From Streptomyces sp. Tu6071 (GTDB taxonomy: Bacteria; Actinomycetota; Actinomycetes; Streptomycetales; Streptomycetaceae), in contig NZ_CM001165.1 of the NCBI RefSeq assembly GCF_000213055.1, positions 5,912,945-5,976,944 of the forward strand: DNA of 64,000 bases, read 5' to 3'. Position 1 is the stretch's first letter; each line of letters starts with the position of its first letter. The notes beneath the pieces were generated by a model, which was not told the DNA's origin, ran no database searches, and saw only the letters and a program-made list of their open reading frames with translations. The position numbers and the translations under genes are program-made. Below are positions 34,564 through 43,615 of the stretch, in pieces.

Positions 34564-35409
34564 TCACTCGGTGGTCACCGTTGCCTGCCACGCGCCCGGG
34601 CGCATGCCTGTCGCCTTGCGGAAGAAGACCGAGAAGTTGGATGCGTCGGGGAAGCCGAGTACGTCGGCGCAGCGGGCGGCGGTGAGGCGATCGTGTGCGA
34701 GGAGCCGTTTGGCCTCCAGGACGATCCGTTCGACGATGTACGCCTTCGCGGTGCGGCCGGTGGCCTGCTGCACCGCTCGTGAGAGGGTGCGGGGCGCGTA
34801 TCCCAGCGCACGGGCGTAGTAGCTGGCGTCGTGGTGCTGCCGGTAGTGCGCTTCGACGCTGGAGCGGAACGACCGGAACACCGCAGGGGCGAGCCGTGCT
34901 TCGGCGTGCGGGGGGTGCAGCCGGGTGATGAGCGCGGAGAGCAGGATTTCGGGCAGCTCTGTCCGGGAGCCACTGGGTGGGGCGGATGCTTCGAGGAGGA
35001 GATGGCTGCGTGCCGTGTCGACGAAGGACCAGTCGGCGTCGGGGATGCTCCAGTGTGCGGCCGGGTCGGGGGAGGCGGCCAGTTCTCGGGTGGCGTGGGT
35101 GACCGGCGCGGTCGGCACGAACAGCACGAGGTGCCCTGTCACGTCGGCGATGTCATTCCACTGGTGCACGGCGCCGGGTGGAATCCACACCGCGGAGCGG
35201 TCTTCGAGCGGGTGGCGGTGGAAATCGACGGTGACCGAGCCGGGTCCGGCGTCGATGACGGCGAGGACATGGAAGTCGGCGCGCTGTGTGCCGCCGTCGT
35301 TCAGCGCGCGAAGGCGGCCGAAGGTCATCGTCTCGACCGAGGAGGCGCGGCGTCCCACGGGTTGGTAGGTCATTTGCCGGATCACGCTCACGTGTCCATT
35401 TTCCACCAT
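34564..35409 (-). CDS. AraC-family transcriptional regulator
   Basis: About 281 residues. An N-terminal cupin-like sensing domain (RADFHVLAVI, DFHRHPLEDRSAVWIPPGAV) precedes a C-terminal AraC/XylS domain with two helix-turn-helices (SYYARALGYAPRTLSRAVQQ, CADVLGFPDASNFSVFFRKA). The longest frame opens at 35535. I favour ATG 35409; GTG 35391 and ATG 35373 are possible, none with a strong ribosome site. It is divergent from the alpha/beta hydrolase gene 94 bp away, the usual place for an activator of that gene. Confidence 0.85.
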   Translation of the reverse strand: MVENGHVSVIRQMTYQPVGRRASSVETMTFGRLRALNDGGTQRADFHVLAVIDAGPGSVTVDFHRHPLEDRSAVWIPPGAVHQWNDIADVTGHLVLFVPTAPVTHATRELAASPDPAAHWSIPDADWSFVDTARSHLLLEASAPPSGSRTELPEILLSALITRLHPPHAEARLAPAVFRSFRSSVEAHYRQHHDASYYARALGYAPRTLSRAVQQATGRTAKAYIVERIVLEAKRLLAHDRLTAARCADVLGFPDASNFSVFFRKATGMRPGAWQATVTTE

Positions 35410-35503
35410 CGGGTGACCAGTCAGGCCGATGCCCCGTCCGCGGTGCAGCAGTTCAATGGATACACAGATGAATCGCTCAGAACATCGATCGGGAGGAACT
35501 GTC

Positions 35504-36280
35504 ATGGATACGGCGCAGCAGGCGCTACTGCCCACTTACGACTATCGGCCGGGGACCGGACCCACTCTGGTGTTCCTGCACTACTGGGGTGGTTCCGCCC
35601 GTACCTGGGACCTTGTCGTCGACCGGCTGGCGGGCCGTGACGTGCTTGCGGTCGACTTCCGCGGGTGGAGCCGGTCGAGCGCTCTGCCCGGTCCCTACAC
35701 GCTCGGTCAGCTCGCCGATGACACGCTCGCCGTGCTCGCCGACGCGGGGGTCACCGACTACGTCCTGGTGGGGCATTCGATGGGCGGCAAGGTCGCACAG
35801 CTGGTCGCGGCCACCCGGCCCGCCGGCCTGCGCGGCATCGTTCTCGTCGGCTCCGGCCCGGCGAAGCCGGCCGCACAGGTCACTCCCGAGTACCAGGAGG
35901 CCCTGTCGCACGCCTACGACTCCGCCGAGTCCGTGGCCGGGGCACGGGATCACGTCCTCACCGCGACCGAGCTGCCCGAGCCGGTCAAGGCGCAGATCGT
36001 GGAGGACTCGCGGAGTGGTGCCGACGCCGCCCGCGCCGAGTGGCCGCTGCACGGCATCGCGCAGGACATCACCGAACACACGCGCATGGTCAGCGTGCCC
36101 GCTCTCGTCGTCGCCGGAGAACACGACCAGGTCGAGCCCGTCGGCGTGCTCCGCGACAACCTGGTGCCCTACCTCCCCCACCCCGACTTCGTGGTGGTCC
36201 CCCACACGGGTCACCTGATCCCGCTGGAAGCCCCGGCCGCCCTTGTCGACGCCATCACCGCGTTCGCGCCGGTGACCTGA
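35504..36280 (+). CDS. Alpha/beta hydrolase
   Basis: A 258-residue soluble alpha/beta-fold hydrolase with the nucleophile Ser92 in GHSMGG, acid Asp208 in AGEHDQVEP and His237 in PHTGHLIPLE. The oxyanion-side motif HYWGGS follows the third strand. ATG 35504 has an ideal GGGAGGA site at 35491-35497. Substrate unknown; the fold fits esterase, haloperoxidase-like or lactonase activity. It is transcribed away from the AraC gene and likely controlled by it. Confidence 0.9.
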   Translation: MDTAQQALLPTYDYRPGTGPTLVFLHYWGGSARTWDLVVDRLAGRDVLAVDFRGWSRSSALPGPYTLGQLADDTLAVLADAGVTDYVLVGHSMGGKVAQLVAATRPAGLRGIVLVGSGPAKPAAQVTPEYQEALSHAYDSAESVAGARDHVLTATELPEPVKAQIVEDSRSGADAARAEWPLHGIAQDITEHTRMVSVPALVVAGEHDQVEPVGVLRDNLVPYLPHPDFVVVPHTGHLIPLEAPAALVDAITAFAPVT

Positions 36281-37169
36281 CCGTCCCCACGGTCGCCGGG
36301 CAGGCCGCGACGGTGGGCAGCCCGCTGTAACAGCGGAGCTCGCGCTGGGCACCCACCGGCGCCGGCCGGTCCCGGAGGCGGCTGCCCGTGCGGTCGCCCC
36401 CGGCGGGCAGCGGATCGACACCGCCCCCGGCCAGGCGCGGCCCCCTCATCGCCCTTGCCCTGACCGCCCGCGCCTGCGCGTCGCCACCACGAGGACTGGG
36501 TTCTTCACCGCGGCCGCCAGCGCCGACGCCGTGAACGACGGCGCCTTCACGGGTCTTGAACGGAACGGCATGCGCCGCTATGCATCCTGCCCTTGGCGAG
36601 GTAGCGGGTGGTGGTGTTCAACATGCAGGAGTTGTTGCCCAGGACGTAGACGACGTGCCCGCTGTCGTCGACGCTGATCAGCCAGCGCGCGTGTCGAGAG
36701 ATTCGGCAGTGGGGTCCGGAAGCCGGGGCAGACACAGGGCACGCCACGGGACTGCCGTAGTGGCGCTATGAGAGCTCGCCAGTGCTTCGCGGTGTCAGTA
36801 GTACGCCCTTCCGGCGCGGGATCAGGGCCGGTAAATGGTGTAGCAGTGCATCGGGGGTCCGGCGTCATTGGTACCAGGGCTCCGATGCGTCGCCCGGGGC
36901 GGTGCCTACGAAGGTGTCGGGGGCCGCGCATCGTAGGGAAGGCACAGTTGGCGTGGTGCCTTCGGTCCAGTGTGCGCGGTCCTCCGTGAGAGCCGCGAGG
37001 TGGACGGGGATGAGCGGCCGATCGGCTTCGCCGGTGGACGGGCGGTGGACAGACGCCTTTGGACGGTGCGGCACGAGGTGGCACTGGCCAAGCTGCTGCA
37101 GATGCTCTGACCAGGAAAAATGTCACGAGACGGTACGGCAGGGCACCCCCCGGCACGATCGCTCCCGGT
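36281..37169. other. Gene-poor junction between island and core genome
   Basis: About 890 bp with no frame I can support as a real gene. A minus-strand stretch near 36550-36700 encodes WLISVDDSGHVVYVLGNNS and NTTTRYLAKGRM, which looks protein-like and may be the tail of a lost gene, but I recognise no family. The right end carries GGTGGACGGGCGGTGGACAG, similar to a sequence at 27.46 kb. This looks like decayed element DNA. Confidence 0.45.
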
Positions 37170-37189
37170 CTCGTAATGCGTAGGTCTCG
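37170..37189 (+). repeat. Third att-like repeat, island/core boundary
   Basis: CTCGTAATGCGTAGGTCTCG is identical to 27214-27233, the anticodon-loop part of the tRNA-Thr-like segment, in the same orientation 9.96 kb away. The T arm does not follow here. Conserved core genes begin 350 bp to the right, so this probably marks the right boundary of the accessory region. Confidence 0.7.
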
Positions 37190-37341
37190 CTATCTGACGC
37201 GCACTCTTGGCACTCCACATCCGGCGACTCGCCGGTGGCGCTGAGCAGCCAGGAAGCAGGCAGCCTGGCGCGGCGAGCGAGAGCGTCGGCGTACGGACTT
37301 CTCTCCCGAACTATGTCGTCGCTGGGGTGACGAGGAACTGA

Positions 37342-37377
37342 GTGAGGCCACCATCCCGGAAGGGATGGCGGCCTCAC
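37342..37377. terminator. Terminator hairpin upstream of the glnA 3' end
   Basis: A 16-bp stem with one mismatch and a 4-base loop, followed on the plus strand by CTTTACTG. It could end a rightward transcript from the island or, less well, the leftward glnA transcript 157 bp after its stop. Confidence 0.6.
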
Positions 37378-37533
37378 CTTTACTGACGAAGCGTCAGGCG
37401 TCACCGGGCGCGGTGCACACGCGGTGCACGACAGGGTGGAAAGCGAACGGAAACAACGGGCACTAATGAGCAGCGTTTTAGCAGGTCAACCCGTGTGCCC
37501 GACGTATTCGCCCAGGTACCCCCGGCGTGCTCT

Positions 37534-38943
37534 TTAGATGTCGAAGTACAGCTCGAACTCGTGCGGGTGCGGCCGGAGCTGGATCGGGGCGATCTCGGCC
37601 GTGCGCTTGTAGTCGATCCAGGTCTCGATCAGGTCGGAGGTGAAGACACCGCCCGCCTGCAGGTACTCGTTGTCCGCCTCGAGGGCGTCGAGGACGGCCG
37701 GGAGCGAGGTCGGGACCTGGGGGACGCCCGCGTGCTCCTCGGGGGCCAGCTCGTAGAGGTCCTTGTCGATCGGCTCGGCCGGCTCGATCTTGTTCTTGAT
37801 GCCGTCGAGGCCCGCGAGGAGGAGCGCCGAGAAGGCGAGGTACGGGTTCGAGGACGGGTCCGGGGCGCGGAACTCGACGCGCTTCGCCTTCGGGTTCGAG
37901 CCCGTGATCGGGATGCGCATCGCGGCGGAGCGGTTGCGCTGCGAGTAGACCAGGTTGACCGGGGCCTCGAAGCCGGGGACCAGGCGGTGGTACGAGTTCA
38001 CCGTCGGGTTGGTGAAGGCGAGCAGCGAGGGCGCGTGCTTGAGGATGCCGCCGATGTAGTAGCGGGCGATGTCCGAGAGGCCCGCGTAGCCCTGCTCGTC
38101 GTAGAAGAGCGGCTGGCCGCCGGTCCACAGCGACTGGTGCACGTGCATGCCCGAGCCGTTGTCGCCGAAGATCGGCTTCGGCATGAAGGTCGCGGTCTTG
38201 TTGTTGCGCCAGGCGACGTTCTTCACGATGTACTTGAAGAGCATCAGGTCGTCGGCCGCGGCGAGCAGCGTGTTGAACTTGTAGTTGATCTCGGCCTGAC
38301 CGGCCGTGCCCACCTCGTGGTGCTGGCGCTCGACCTCGAGGCCCGCCTTGTCCAGCTCCAGGGAGATCTCGGCACGCAGGTCGGCGAAGTGGTCGACCGG
38401 CGGGGCCGGGAAGTAACCGCCCTTGTAGCGGACCTTGTAGCCGCGGTTGTTCACCTCGGAGCCGGTGTTCCAGGCGCCGGCCTCGGAGTCGATCTCGTAG
38501 ACCGAGCGGTTCGCCGAGGTCTCGAAGCGGACGCTGTCGAAGACGTAGAACTCGGCCTCGGGACCGAAGAACGCGGTGTCGGCGATGCCGGTCGACGCGA
38601 GGTACGCCTCGGCCTTCTTCGCCACGTTGCGCGGGTCGCGGCTGTACTGCTCGCCCGTGATCGGGTCGTGGATGAAGAAGTTGATGTTCAGCGTCTTGTC
38701 ACGGCGGAAGGGGTCCACCCGCGCGGTCGTCAGGTCGGCGCGCAGCGCCATGTCCGACTCGTGGATCGCCTGGAAGCCGCGGATCGACGAGCCGTCGAAG
38801 GCCAGCTCCTCGGCCGGGTCGAACGCCTTCGCCGGCACCGTGAAGTGCTGCATCACACCCGGCAGGTCGCAGAAGCGGACGTCGACGAATTCCACGCCCT
38901 CGTCGGCGATGAACTTCTTGGCGTCATCGGCGTTCTGGAACAT
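37534..38943 (-). CDS. glnA: Glutamine synthetase type I
   Basis: A 469-residue GSI-beta enzyme making glutamine from glutamate, ammonia and ATP as a cytoplasmic dodecamer. Visible signatures: FDGSSIRGF at 49-57, the metal/glutamate-site [10 protein letters not shown] at 126-135, [12 protein letters not shown] near 208-219, the ATP-binding [16 protein letters not shown] at 256-271, and NRSAAMRIP near 337-345. Tyr397 in DKDLYEL sits exactly at the adenylylation position, so GlnE-type control is expected. ATG 38943. Length and motifs are normal. Transcription is probably under GlnR through the operator about 100-140 bp upstream. Confidence 0.98.
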   Translation of the reverse strand: MFQNADDAKKFIADEGVEFVDVRFCDLPGVMQHFTVPAKAFDPAEELAFDGSSIRGFQAIHESDMALRADLTTARVDPFRRDKTLNINFFIHDPITGEQYSRDPRNVAKKAEAYLASTGIADTAFFGPEAEFYVFDSVRFETSANRSVYEIDSEAGAWNTGSEVNNRGYKVRYKGGYFPAPPVDHFADLRAEISLELDKAGLEVERQHHEVGTAGQAEINYKFNTLLAAADDLMLFKYIVKNVAWRNNKTATFMPKPIFGDNGSGMHVHQSLWTGGQPLFYDEQGYAGLSDIARYYIGGILKHAPSLLAFTNPTVNSYHRLVPGFEAPVNLVYSQRNRSAAMRIPITGSNPKAKRVEFRAPDPSSNPYLAFSALLLAGLDGIKNKIEPAEPIDKDLYELAPEEHAGVPQVPTSLPAVLDALEADNEYLQAGGVFTSDLIETWIDYKRTAEIAPIQLRPHPHEFELYFDI

Positions 38944-39042
38944 CCAACTCCTCCTCCTCCCACCCGGGGAGGGGCGGGGGTTTCAGCTCGTGCCCGTAGT
39001 CAGTGCGGTGACCCACGGTGGAGCCGACCATAGAAAGACGGG

Positions 39043-39080
39043 ATTTCTCAAGCGTGACCCATTTGTTTCACCGAAGTTAA
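39043..39080 (-). promoter_or_regulatory. GlnR-type operator of glnA
   Basis: On the minus strand the sequence reads TTAAC-n6-GAAAC-n6-GTCAC-n6-GAAAT, matching the actinobacterial GlnR pattern gTnAc-n6-GaAAc repeated twice with perfect spacing. Only the first and last bases deviate. A possible -10 hexamer TATGGT (39032-39027) lies just downstream. GlnR sites in front of glnA are well established in streptomycetes, and PhoP is known to compete at such sites. Confidence 0.85.
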
Positions 39081-39209
39081 CCACCTCGGGGCTCCTGAAC
39101 GGCCCGGGTCACGGCGCGCGCCTACCCGCGTCCGCCGCCGTCACGCGCCCGGACGCGAGGGGCGGGGGCTGCCAAGGAGCGCAGGGCGCGGGCGCAGTAC
39201 CGTGGAGCG

Positions 39210-39677
39210 GTGGACAACAGGGATGCAATGGGATCGTGGCTCTCGGGCCCGCGTGCCGCCGCCGAGGAGATGGGTGTCGACTTCGGGTACCGGGGCGAGC
39301 GCCTCGGCCTCCCGCAGGACGGACCCGGCTCCATCGCCCCCCTCGGCCGCCGCTTCGGCGCCCTCATCGTGGACTGGGCCCTGTGCATGCTCATCGCATA
39401 CGGTCTCATCGCGCGCGGTGACCAGCAGGCGGCGGGGAACTGGGCGCTCGCGATCTTCTTCGTCCTGAGCCTGCTCACTCTCGGCACGGTGGGCGGCACC
39501 CCCGGCAAGGCCCTCTTCCGCCTCCGCGTCATCTCCGAGGACGGTGGCAGGCTCGGCATCGTCCGCGTCCTGATCCGCAGCGTGCTCCTCTGCATCGCCA
39601 TCCCCGCCCTCATCTGGGACCGCGATTCCCGCGGCCTCCACGACCGCCTCGCGCGAGCGGTGCAGATCCGGGTCTGA
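39210..39677 (+). CDS. RDD-family membrane protein
   Basis: A 155-residue protein with an N-terminal cytoplasmic stretch and an RDD domain. The signature appears as LGRRFGALIVDWAL near residues 45-58. Three hydrophobic segments follow, the conserved TLGGTPGKALFRLRV-like block (TVGGTPGKALFRLRV) near 93-107, and RDSRGLHDRLARAV at the end. GTG start at 39210. Function of the family is unsettled; some members affect ion transport. It is divergent from glnA, converges on the DUF4191 gene, and this neighbourhood is conserved in streptomycetes. Confidence 0.85.
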   Translation: MDNRDAMGSWLSGPRAAAEEMGVDFGYRGERLGLPQDGPGSIAPLGRRFGALIVDWALCMLIAYGLIARGDQQAAGNWALAIFFVLSLLTLGTVGGTPGKALFRLRVISEDGGRLGIVRVLIRSVLLCIAIPALIWDRDSRGLHDRLARAVQIRV

Positions 39678-39837
39678 GCCCCGGGGGCACGCGGCGTCGA
39701 CGGGATGCCGGGTGAGTGCCCGTACGCCCCTTGGCACGGGCCCCGTGGGGAGCGGCATGTTCTTCACGGTGCCGCCCGTCACCGCGCGTCCGTACCCCCG
39801 GCGAAGGCCGGAACCCCTACGCCCAAGGCTGTCTCAC

Positions 39838-39878
39838 GCCGAAGGGGCGGGCCCATGTGGTGGGCCCGCCCCTTCGGC
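39838..39878. terminator. Bidirectional terminator between RDD and DUF4191 genes
   Basis: A perfect 18-bp GC-rich stem with a 5-base loop, 160 bp after the RDD stop and 24 bp after the DUF4191 stop. It serves the leftward DUF4191 transcript and probably both. Confidence 0.85.
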
Positions 39879-39902
39879 GGTTGTGGTGACGGGTGGGAGG
39901 AG

Positions 39903-40598
39903 TCAGCGGCGCGGGCCGCGAGGCATCCGCATGCCCTTCGGCATGGGCCCCTTCGGGAGCGGCATGTTCTTCATCATGTCGCCCATCGCGCGCAGCCGGT
40001 CCGTGGTCTCGGTGACCTGGGGGCCGGTGAGGACGCGCGGGTACTTCAGGAGCGTCGTACGGACCTTCTTCAGCGGCACCTGGCCCTCGCCGTTGCCCAC
40101 GATCATGTCGTGCACCGGCACGTCGGAGACGACGCGCGCCATCTTGCGCTTCTCCGCCGCGAGCAGGCCCTTGACCCGGTTCGGGTTGCCCTCGGCGATC
40201 AGCACGATGCCGGGCTTGCCGACCGCGCGGTGCACGACGTCCTGGCTGCGGTTCATCGCGACCGCCGTCGTCGTCGTCCACCCGCGCTTCATCTGGTCGA
40301 GCACCGCCGCCGCCGCGCCCGGCTGTCCCTCCATCTGCGAGAACGCCGCACGCTCGGCGCGCCGCCCGAAGATGATCGCCATCGCGAGGACGCCGACGAG
40401 GAAGCCGAAAATGCCCAGGTAGACCGGGTGGCCGATCAGGAAACCGATCGCGAGGAGCACGCCGAAGGCGACGATCCCCACGGCACCGATCACCAGGCCG
40501 ATCCTCGGATCGACCCGTCGGGTCATCTTGTAAGTGAGAGCGATCTGTTTCAGTCGCCCCTGATTCGCAGAGCTCTCTGCGGTGTCCTTCCTCGCCAT
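39903..40598 (-). CDS. DUF4191 family membrane protein
   Basis: A 231-residue actinobacterial protein of the DUF4191 family. Two transmembrane helices at about residues 33-55 and 58-80 precede a cytoplasmic domain (QMKRGWTTTTAVAMNRSQDV, VLIAEGNPNRVKGLL, EGQVPLKKVRTTL). It ends in a basic Met/Pro/Gly-rich tail (KNMPLPKGPMPKGMRM). Function unknown. It is the usual neighbour of lipA/lipB in actinobacteria, which hints at a membrane or lipoate-linked role without proof. ATG 40598. Part of the tail appears duplicated in the 3' intergenic region. Confidence 0.9.
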   Translation of the reverse strand: MARKDTAESSANQGRLKQIALTYKMTRRVDPRIGLVIGAVGIVAFGVLLAIGFLIGHPVYLGIFGFLVGVLAMAIIFGRRAERAAFSQMEGQPGAAAAVLDQMKRGWTTTTAVAMNRSQDVVHRAVGKPGIVLIAEGNPNRVKGLLAAEKRKMARVVSDVPVHDMIVGNGEGQVPLKKVRTTLLKYPRVLTGPQVTETTDRLRAMGDMMKNMPLPKGPMPKGMRMPRGPRR

Positions 40599-40627
40599 GC
40601 TGTGGAGTTTACGTGGCGCGCCCCGCG

Positions 40628-40918
40628 CTAGGACGTGCGGGCGGGCAGCGCGCTCAGGACGGCCTCCGCCTCGGCCCGTTCCCTGGCCCGCGCGCGGTCG
40701 GCGATCACGGCCGTCCGCGCGTTCTGCGCGGACCGGCTGAGCAGGGCGGACTCCACGGCGCGCACGGCCGAGGAGAACGGGGTGAGGAGGGTGGTACGGG
40801 CCTTCGGCAGGTGGTGGACGCTCGGCACGGTGGGGCTCCCCGGGGCTGGCGGCGGTGACGCGCTCGTACGGGCGAGGATGTCGCGCGGACCGGCGCGGCG
40901 CCTCGCTCCCAGCGTCAC
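40628..40918 (-). CDS. Small conserved-looking hypothetical protein
   Basis: A 96-residue frame between lipA and the DUF4191 gene. The N-terminal third is low-complexity. From SVHHLPKARTTLLTPFSSAV on it looks like a real helical protein with many Arg and Ala (ARTAVIADRARARERAEAEA). The GTG at 40918 has no good ribosome site, and a start nearer residue 31 is possible. It lies on the same strand as both neighbours, 30 bp before DUF4191. No family recognised. Confidence 0.5.
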   Translation of the reverse strand: MTLGARRRAGPRDILARTSASPPPAPGSPTVPSVHHLPKARTTLLTPFSSAVRAVESALLSRSAQNARTAVIADRARARERAEAEAVLSALPARTS

Positions 40919-41132
40919 AGCACGGTGTTACCAGCCGGTGACCGAAGGGTCAAACGGTCATGAAGCGGCGGAAGACCGTCCTCCGCGCAAGGAGAGCGAG
41001 CACCCGCGAGCACCCGCGAAAGGCGTCGGCCCCGAAACCGTCCCCACCTGGGGGAACGGCTCCGGGGCCGAGGGGGCCGCGGGGACGGGCCCGCGCCCCG
41101 TACGCGCGAGGCGCGCGCCGCTGTGCCGGACC

Positions 41133-42101
41133 TCACACGGTCGGCAGCGGTCCCGCCATCGCGCCGCGCCGCTCCATCGCCTGCTGGAAGAGGCGCCCGG
41201 CGCGGTACGAGGAACGGACGAGCGGGCCCGACATGACCCCCGAGTAGCCGATCTGCTCGGCCTCCTCCTTCAGCTCCACGAACTCGTGCGGCTTGACCCA
41301 GCGCTCGACGGGGTGGTGCCGGGGCGAGGGGCGCAGGTACTGCGTGATCGTGATCAGCTCGCAGCCCGCCTCGTACAGGTCGCGCAGTGCCTCGCTGACC
41401 TCCTCGCGGGTCTCGCCCATGCCGAGGATGAGGTTCGACTTCGTGATGAGACCGGCCGCGCGGGCCTCGGTGATGACCTTGAGGGAGCGCTCGTAGCGGA
41501 AGCCCGGACGGATGCGCTTGAAGATGCGCGGGACCGTCTCGACGTTGTGCGCGAGGACCTCGGGGCGCGAGGCGAAGACCTCGGCGAGCTGGTCCGGGTC
41601 CGCGTTGAAGTCGGGGATGAGCAGCTCGACCTTCGTGCCGCCCAGGGGCCGCTCGGCGGTCAGCGCGTGGATCTGCCGGACGGTCTCGGCGTAGAGCCAG
41701 GCCCCGCCGTCCTCCAGGTCGTCGCGCGCGACGCCCGTGACGGTCGCGTAGTTGAGGTCCATCGTGCGGACCGACTCACCGACGCGGCGCGGCTCGTCGC
41801 GGTCGAGCGCCTGCGGCTTGCCCGTGTCGATCTGGCAGAAGTCGCAGCGCCGGGTGCACTGGTCGCCCCCGATGAGGAAGGTGGCCTCGCGGTCCTCCCA
41901 GCACTCGTAGATGTTGGGGCAGCCGGCCTCCTGGCACACCGTGTGCAGGCCCTCGCTCTTCACGAGTTTCTGCAGCTCGTTGTACTCGGGGCCCATTTTG
42001 GCGCGGGTCTTGATCCACTCGGGCTTGCGCTCGATGGGGGTCTGGCTGTTCCGGACCTCCAGGCGGAGCATCTTGCGCCCGTCGGGTGCGACTGCGGACA
42101 T
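41133..42101 (-). CDS. lipA: Lipoyl synthase
   Basis: A 322-residue radical-SAM enzyme that inserts two sulfurs into protein-bound octanoyl groups to form lipoyl cofactor. The SAM-cluster motif CTRRCDFC has Cys82, Cys86 and Cys89. The auxiliary sulfur-donor cluster uses Cys56, Cys61 and Cys67 ([12 protein letters not shown]). The C-terminal RSSYRAG contains the conserved RSSY serine that ligates the auxiliary cluster. Full length for the family, ATG 42101. It follows lipB on the same strand. Its product is needed by the E2 enzymes such as SucB encoded further right. Confidence 0.97.
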   Translation of the reverse strand: MSAVAPDGRKMLRLEVRNSQTPIERKPEWIKTRAKMGPEYNELQKLVKSEGLHTVCQEAGCPNIYECWEDREATFLIGGDQCTRRCDFCQIDTGKPQALDRDEPRRVGESVRTMDLNYATVTGVARDDLEDGGAWLYAETVRQIHALTAERPLGGTKVELLIPDFNADPDQLAEVFASRPEVLAHNVETVPRIFKRIRPGFRYERSLKVITEARAAGLITKSNLILGMGETREEVSEALRDLYEAGCELITITQYLRPSPRHHPVERWVKPHEFVELKEEAEQIGYSGVMSGPLVRSSYRAGRLFQQAMERRGAMAGPLPTV

Positions 42102-42349
42102 GCCCGGCGCCCCTTTCTGCTGCGATCGCGCGTCGTGGCTTTCGATTCTTCGGCGAGCCCCAGCCTACGCCCGTGAGGGCAGGGGCCCGCCTCCTGCCCA
42201 ACCCACCGAACCGCAGGCACATTCCCCCGTACGGCCCAACGGTCCCGGTCTGTGTCGGCAGGGGTCCGGGAGGGGCCTCCGGTGCGGGGGCGGGGACGGC
42301 CCTCCCGTACGGGCGGTGGCCGCTCTCGCCGTACCGCCCCGGGCCCCCG

Positions 42350-43135
42350 TCAGACCGCCGTCGACAGCGGCGGCGCGCCCGCGCCCGCGAGGACCTCGGT
42401 GAGATGACGCTCCATGACCGGCAGCACCTCCCGCACCGTCACCTCGCGGCCCAGCTCGCTCGAGAGCGAGGCGACGCCCGCGTCGCGGATGCCGCACGGC
42501 ACGATGCGGTCGAAGCCCGTCGTGTCGGAGTTCACATTGAGCGCGAAGCCGTGCATCGTCACGCCCTTCGCGATCCGGACGCCGATCGCGGCGAGCTTGC
42601 GGTCCTCGTGGCGCTGGCCCGCGTTCGAGGGCGCGTACTCGGGGCCCGCGAGGCGCGCGTCGAAGAGCGGGTCCGTGCGCTCCAGTTCGAGGGTCAGGCC
42701 GCCCGGCCGCTTCTCGACCGGGTCCCCGAGAATCCACACGCCGCTGCGGCCCTCGACCCGCGTCGCGGCGAGGCCGAACTCGGCGCACACGCGCAGCAGG
42801 GCCTCCTCCAGGTTCCGTACGTGCGCGATGACGTCGACCGGGCTCGGGAGCCGCAGGATCGGGTAGCCCACGAGCTGGCCCGGACCGTGCCAGGTGATCT
42901 TGCCGCCGCGGTCCACGTCGATCACGGGGGTGCCGTCGAGGGGGCGTTCGCTCTCCTCGGTACGGCGGCCCGCGGTGTACGTCGGCGGGTGCTCCAGGAG
43001 CAGGCACGTGTCGGGGATCTCGTCGGCGACGCGCGCCGCGTGCACCCGGCGCTGCTCCTCCCAGGCGTCGAGGTACGGCGTGTACACCGTCTCGGCGGAC
43101 TCCAGGCCCAGACGGACGAATCGCAGCTCACTCAC
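42350..43135 (-). CDS. lipB: Octanoyl-ACP:protein octanoyltransferase
   Basis: A 261-residue LipB, which moves octanoate from acyl carrier protein onto lipoyl domains, the step before LipA. Catalytic Cys214 ([10 protein letters not shown]) and Lys180 ([12 protein letters not shown]) are present. The octanoyl-binding [19 protein letters not shown] occupies residues 76-94. About 35 residues (roughly 140-178) are inserted between VWILGDP and the catalytic Lys compared with typical ~230-residue enzymes. GTG 43135 follows a GGGAAGG site; the frame also opens at 43150. Upstream of lipA, probably co-transcribed. Confidence 0.96.
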   Translation of the reverse strand: MSELRFVRLGLESAETVYTPYLDAWEEQRRVHAARVADEIPDTCLLLEHPPTYTAGRRTEESERPLDGTPVIDVDRGGKITWHGPGQLVGYPILRLPSPVDVIAHVRNLEEALLRVCAEFGLAATRVEGRSGVWILGDPVEKRPGGLTLELERTDPLFDARLAGPEYAPSNAGQRHEDRKLAAIGVRIAKGVTMHGFALNVNSDTTGFDRIVPCGIRDAGVASLSSELGREVTVREVLPVMERHLTEVLAGAGAPPLSTAV

Positions 43136-43615
43136 GGCGTGCCTTCCCACCAGCGTCCTTCGGCACCCACGCGTGCCTTTGTCACTGTACGGCGGCAGCC
43201 GCGCGGGGCGGCGGGCGGGAGCGGGGGAGGGGGCGGAGGCGCGAAGGGGCCGGGGCGGGGCGTGACGGGTGGGGTGGCGGACGGCCCGGGGTGGGCGGTG
43301 ACGTCAAGGGGTGGGCGGGGCGTGACGGGCGAGGGCGGGAAGGCCGCGGGGCGGGGTGAAGGGCGGGCGGGCGGTGTCCGGAAGGGAGGATTCACGTACG
43401 CGGAACTTGCCCGGTTCAGAGCGAAAGCCGACGCGCCACGAAAGGGTGAACGCGTACGGCCTCCAGGGCCCGCTTTCCGTCAGTTTTCCAGGCAATCCTC
43501 ACACGATCGGATGAACGAGGGGCGAAGGGCGTGATGGGGCGTTCGCCGCCCGTTACATTCGCGCCGTTCCACGAGGGCTGCTTTCGGGCCCGGAAGGCAG
43601 GAGACCGCACAGCTG
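43136..43615. other. Divergent intergenic region, lipB to TPR regulator
   Basis: About 480 bp, extremely G-rich in its first half, with repeated GGGGTGGGCGG-like tracts. No gene is convincing. The half nearer 43615 is less GC-rich and should hold the regulator promoter. The G-rich tracts could form quadruplexes, but I see no defined operator. Confidence 0.45.

Noticed and set aside
36547..36747. Minus-strand frame with WLISVDDSGHVVYVLGNNS
   Set aside because: Looks partly protein-like, but there is no credible start or recognisable family and it sits in decayed junction DNA. Noted only in the intergenic entry.
43201..43400. G-rich repeats as a possible gene or functional repeat array
   Set aside because: The GGGGTGGGCGG-like tracts are irregular. 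The frames across them are low-complexity and end without a family match.
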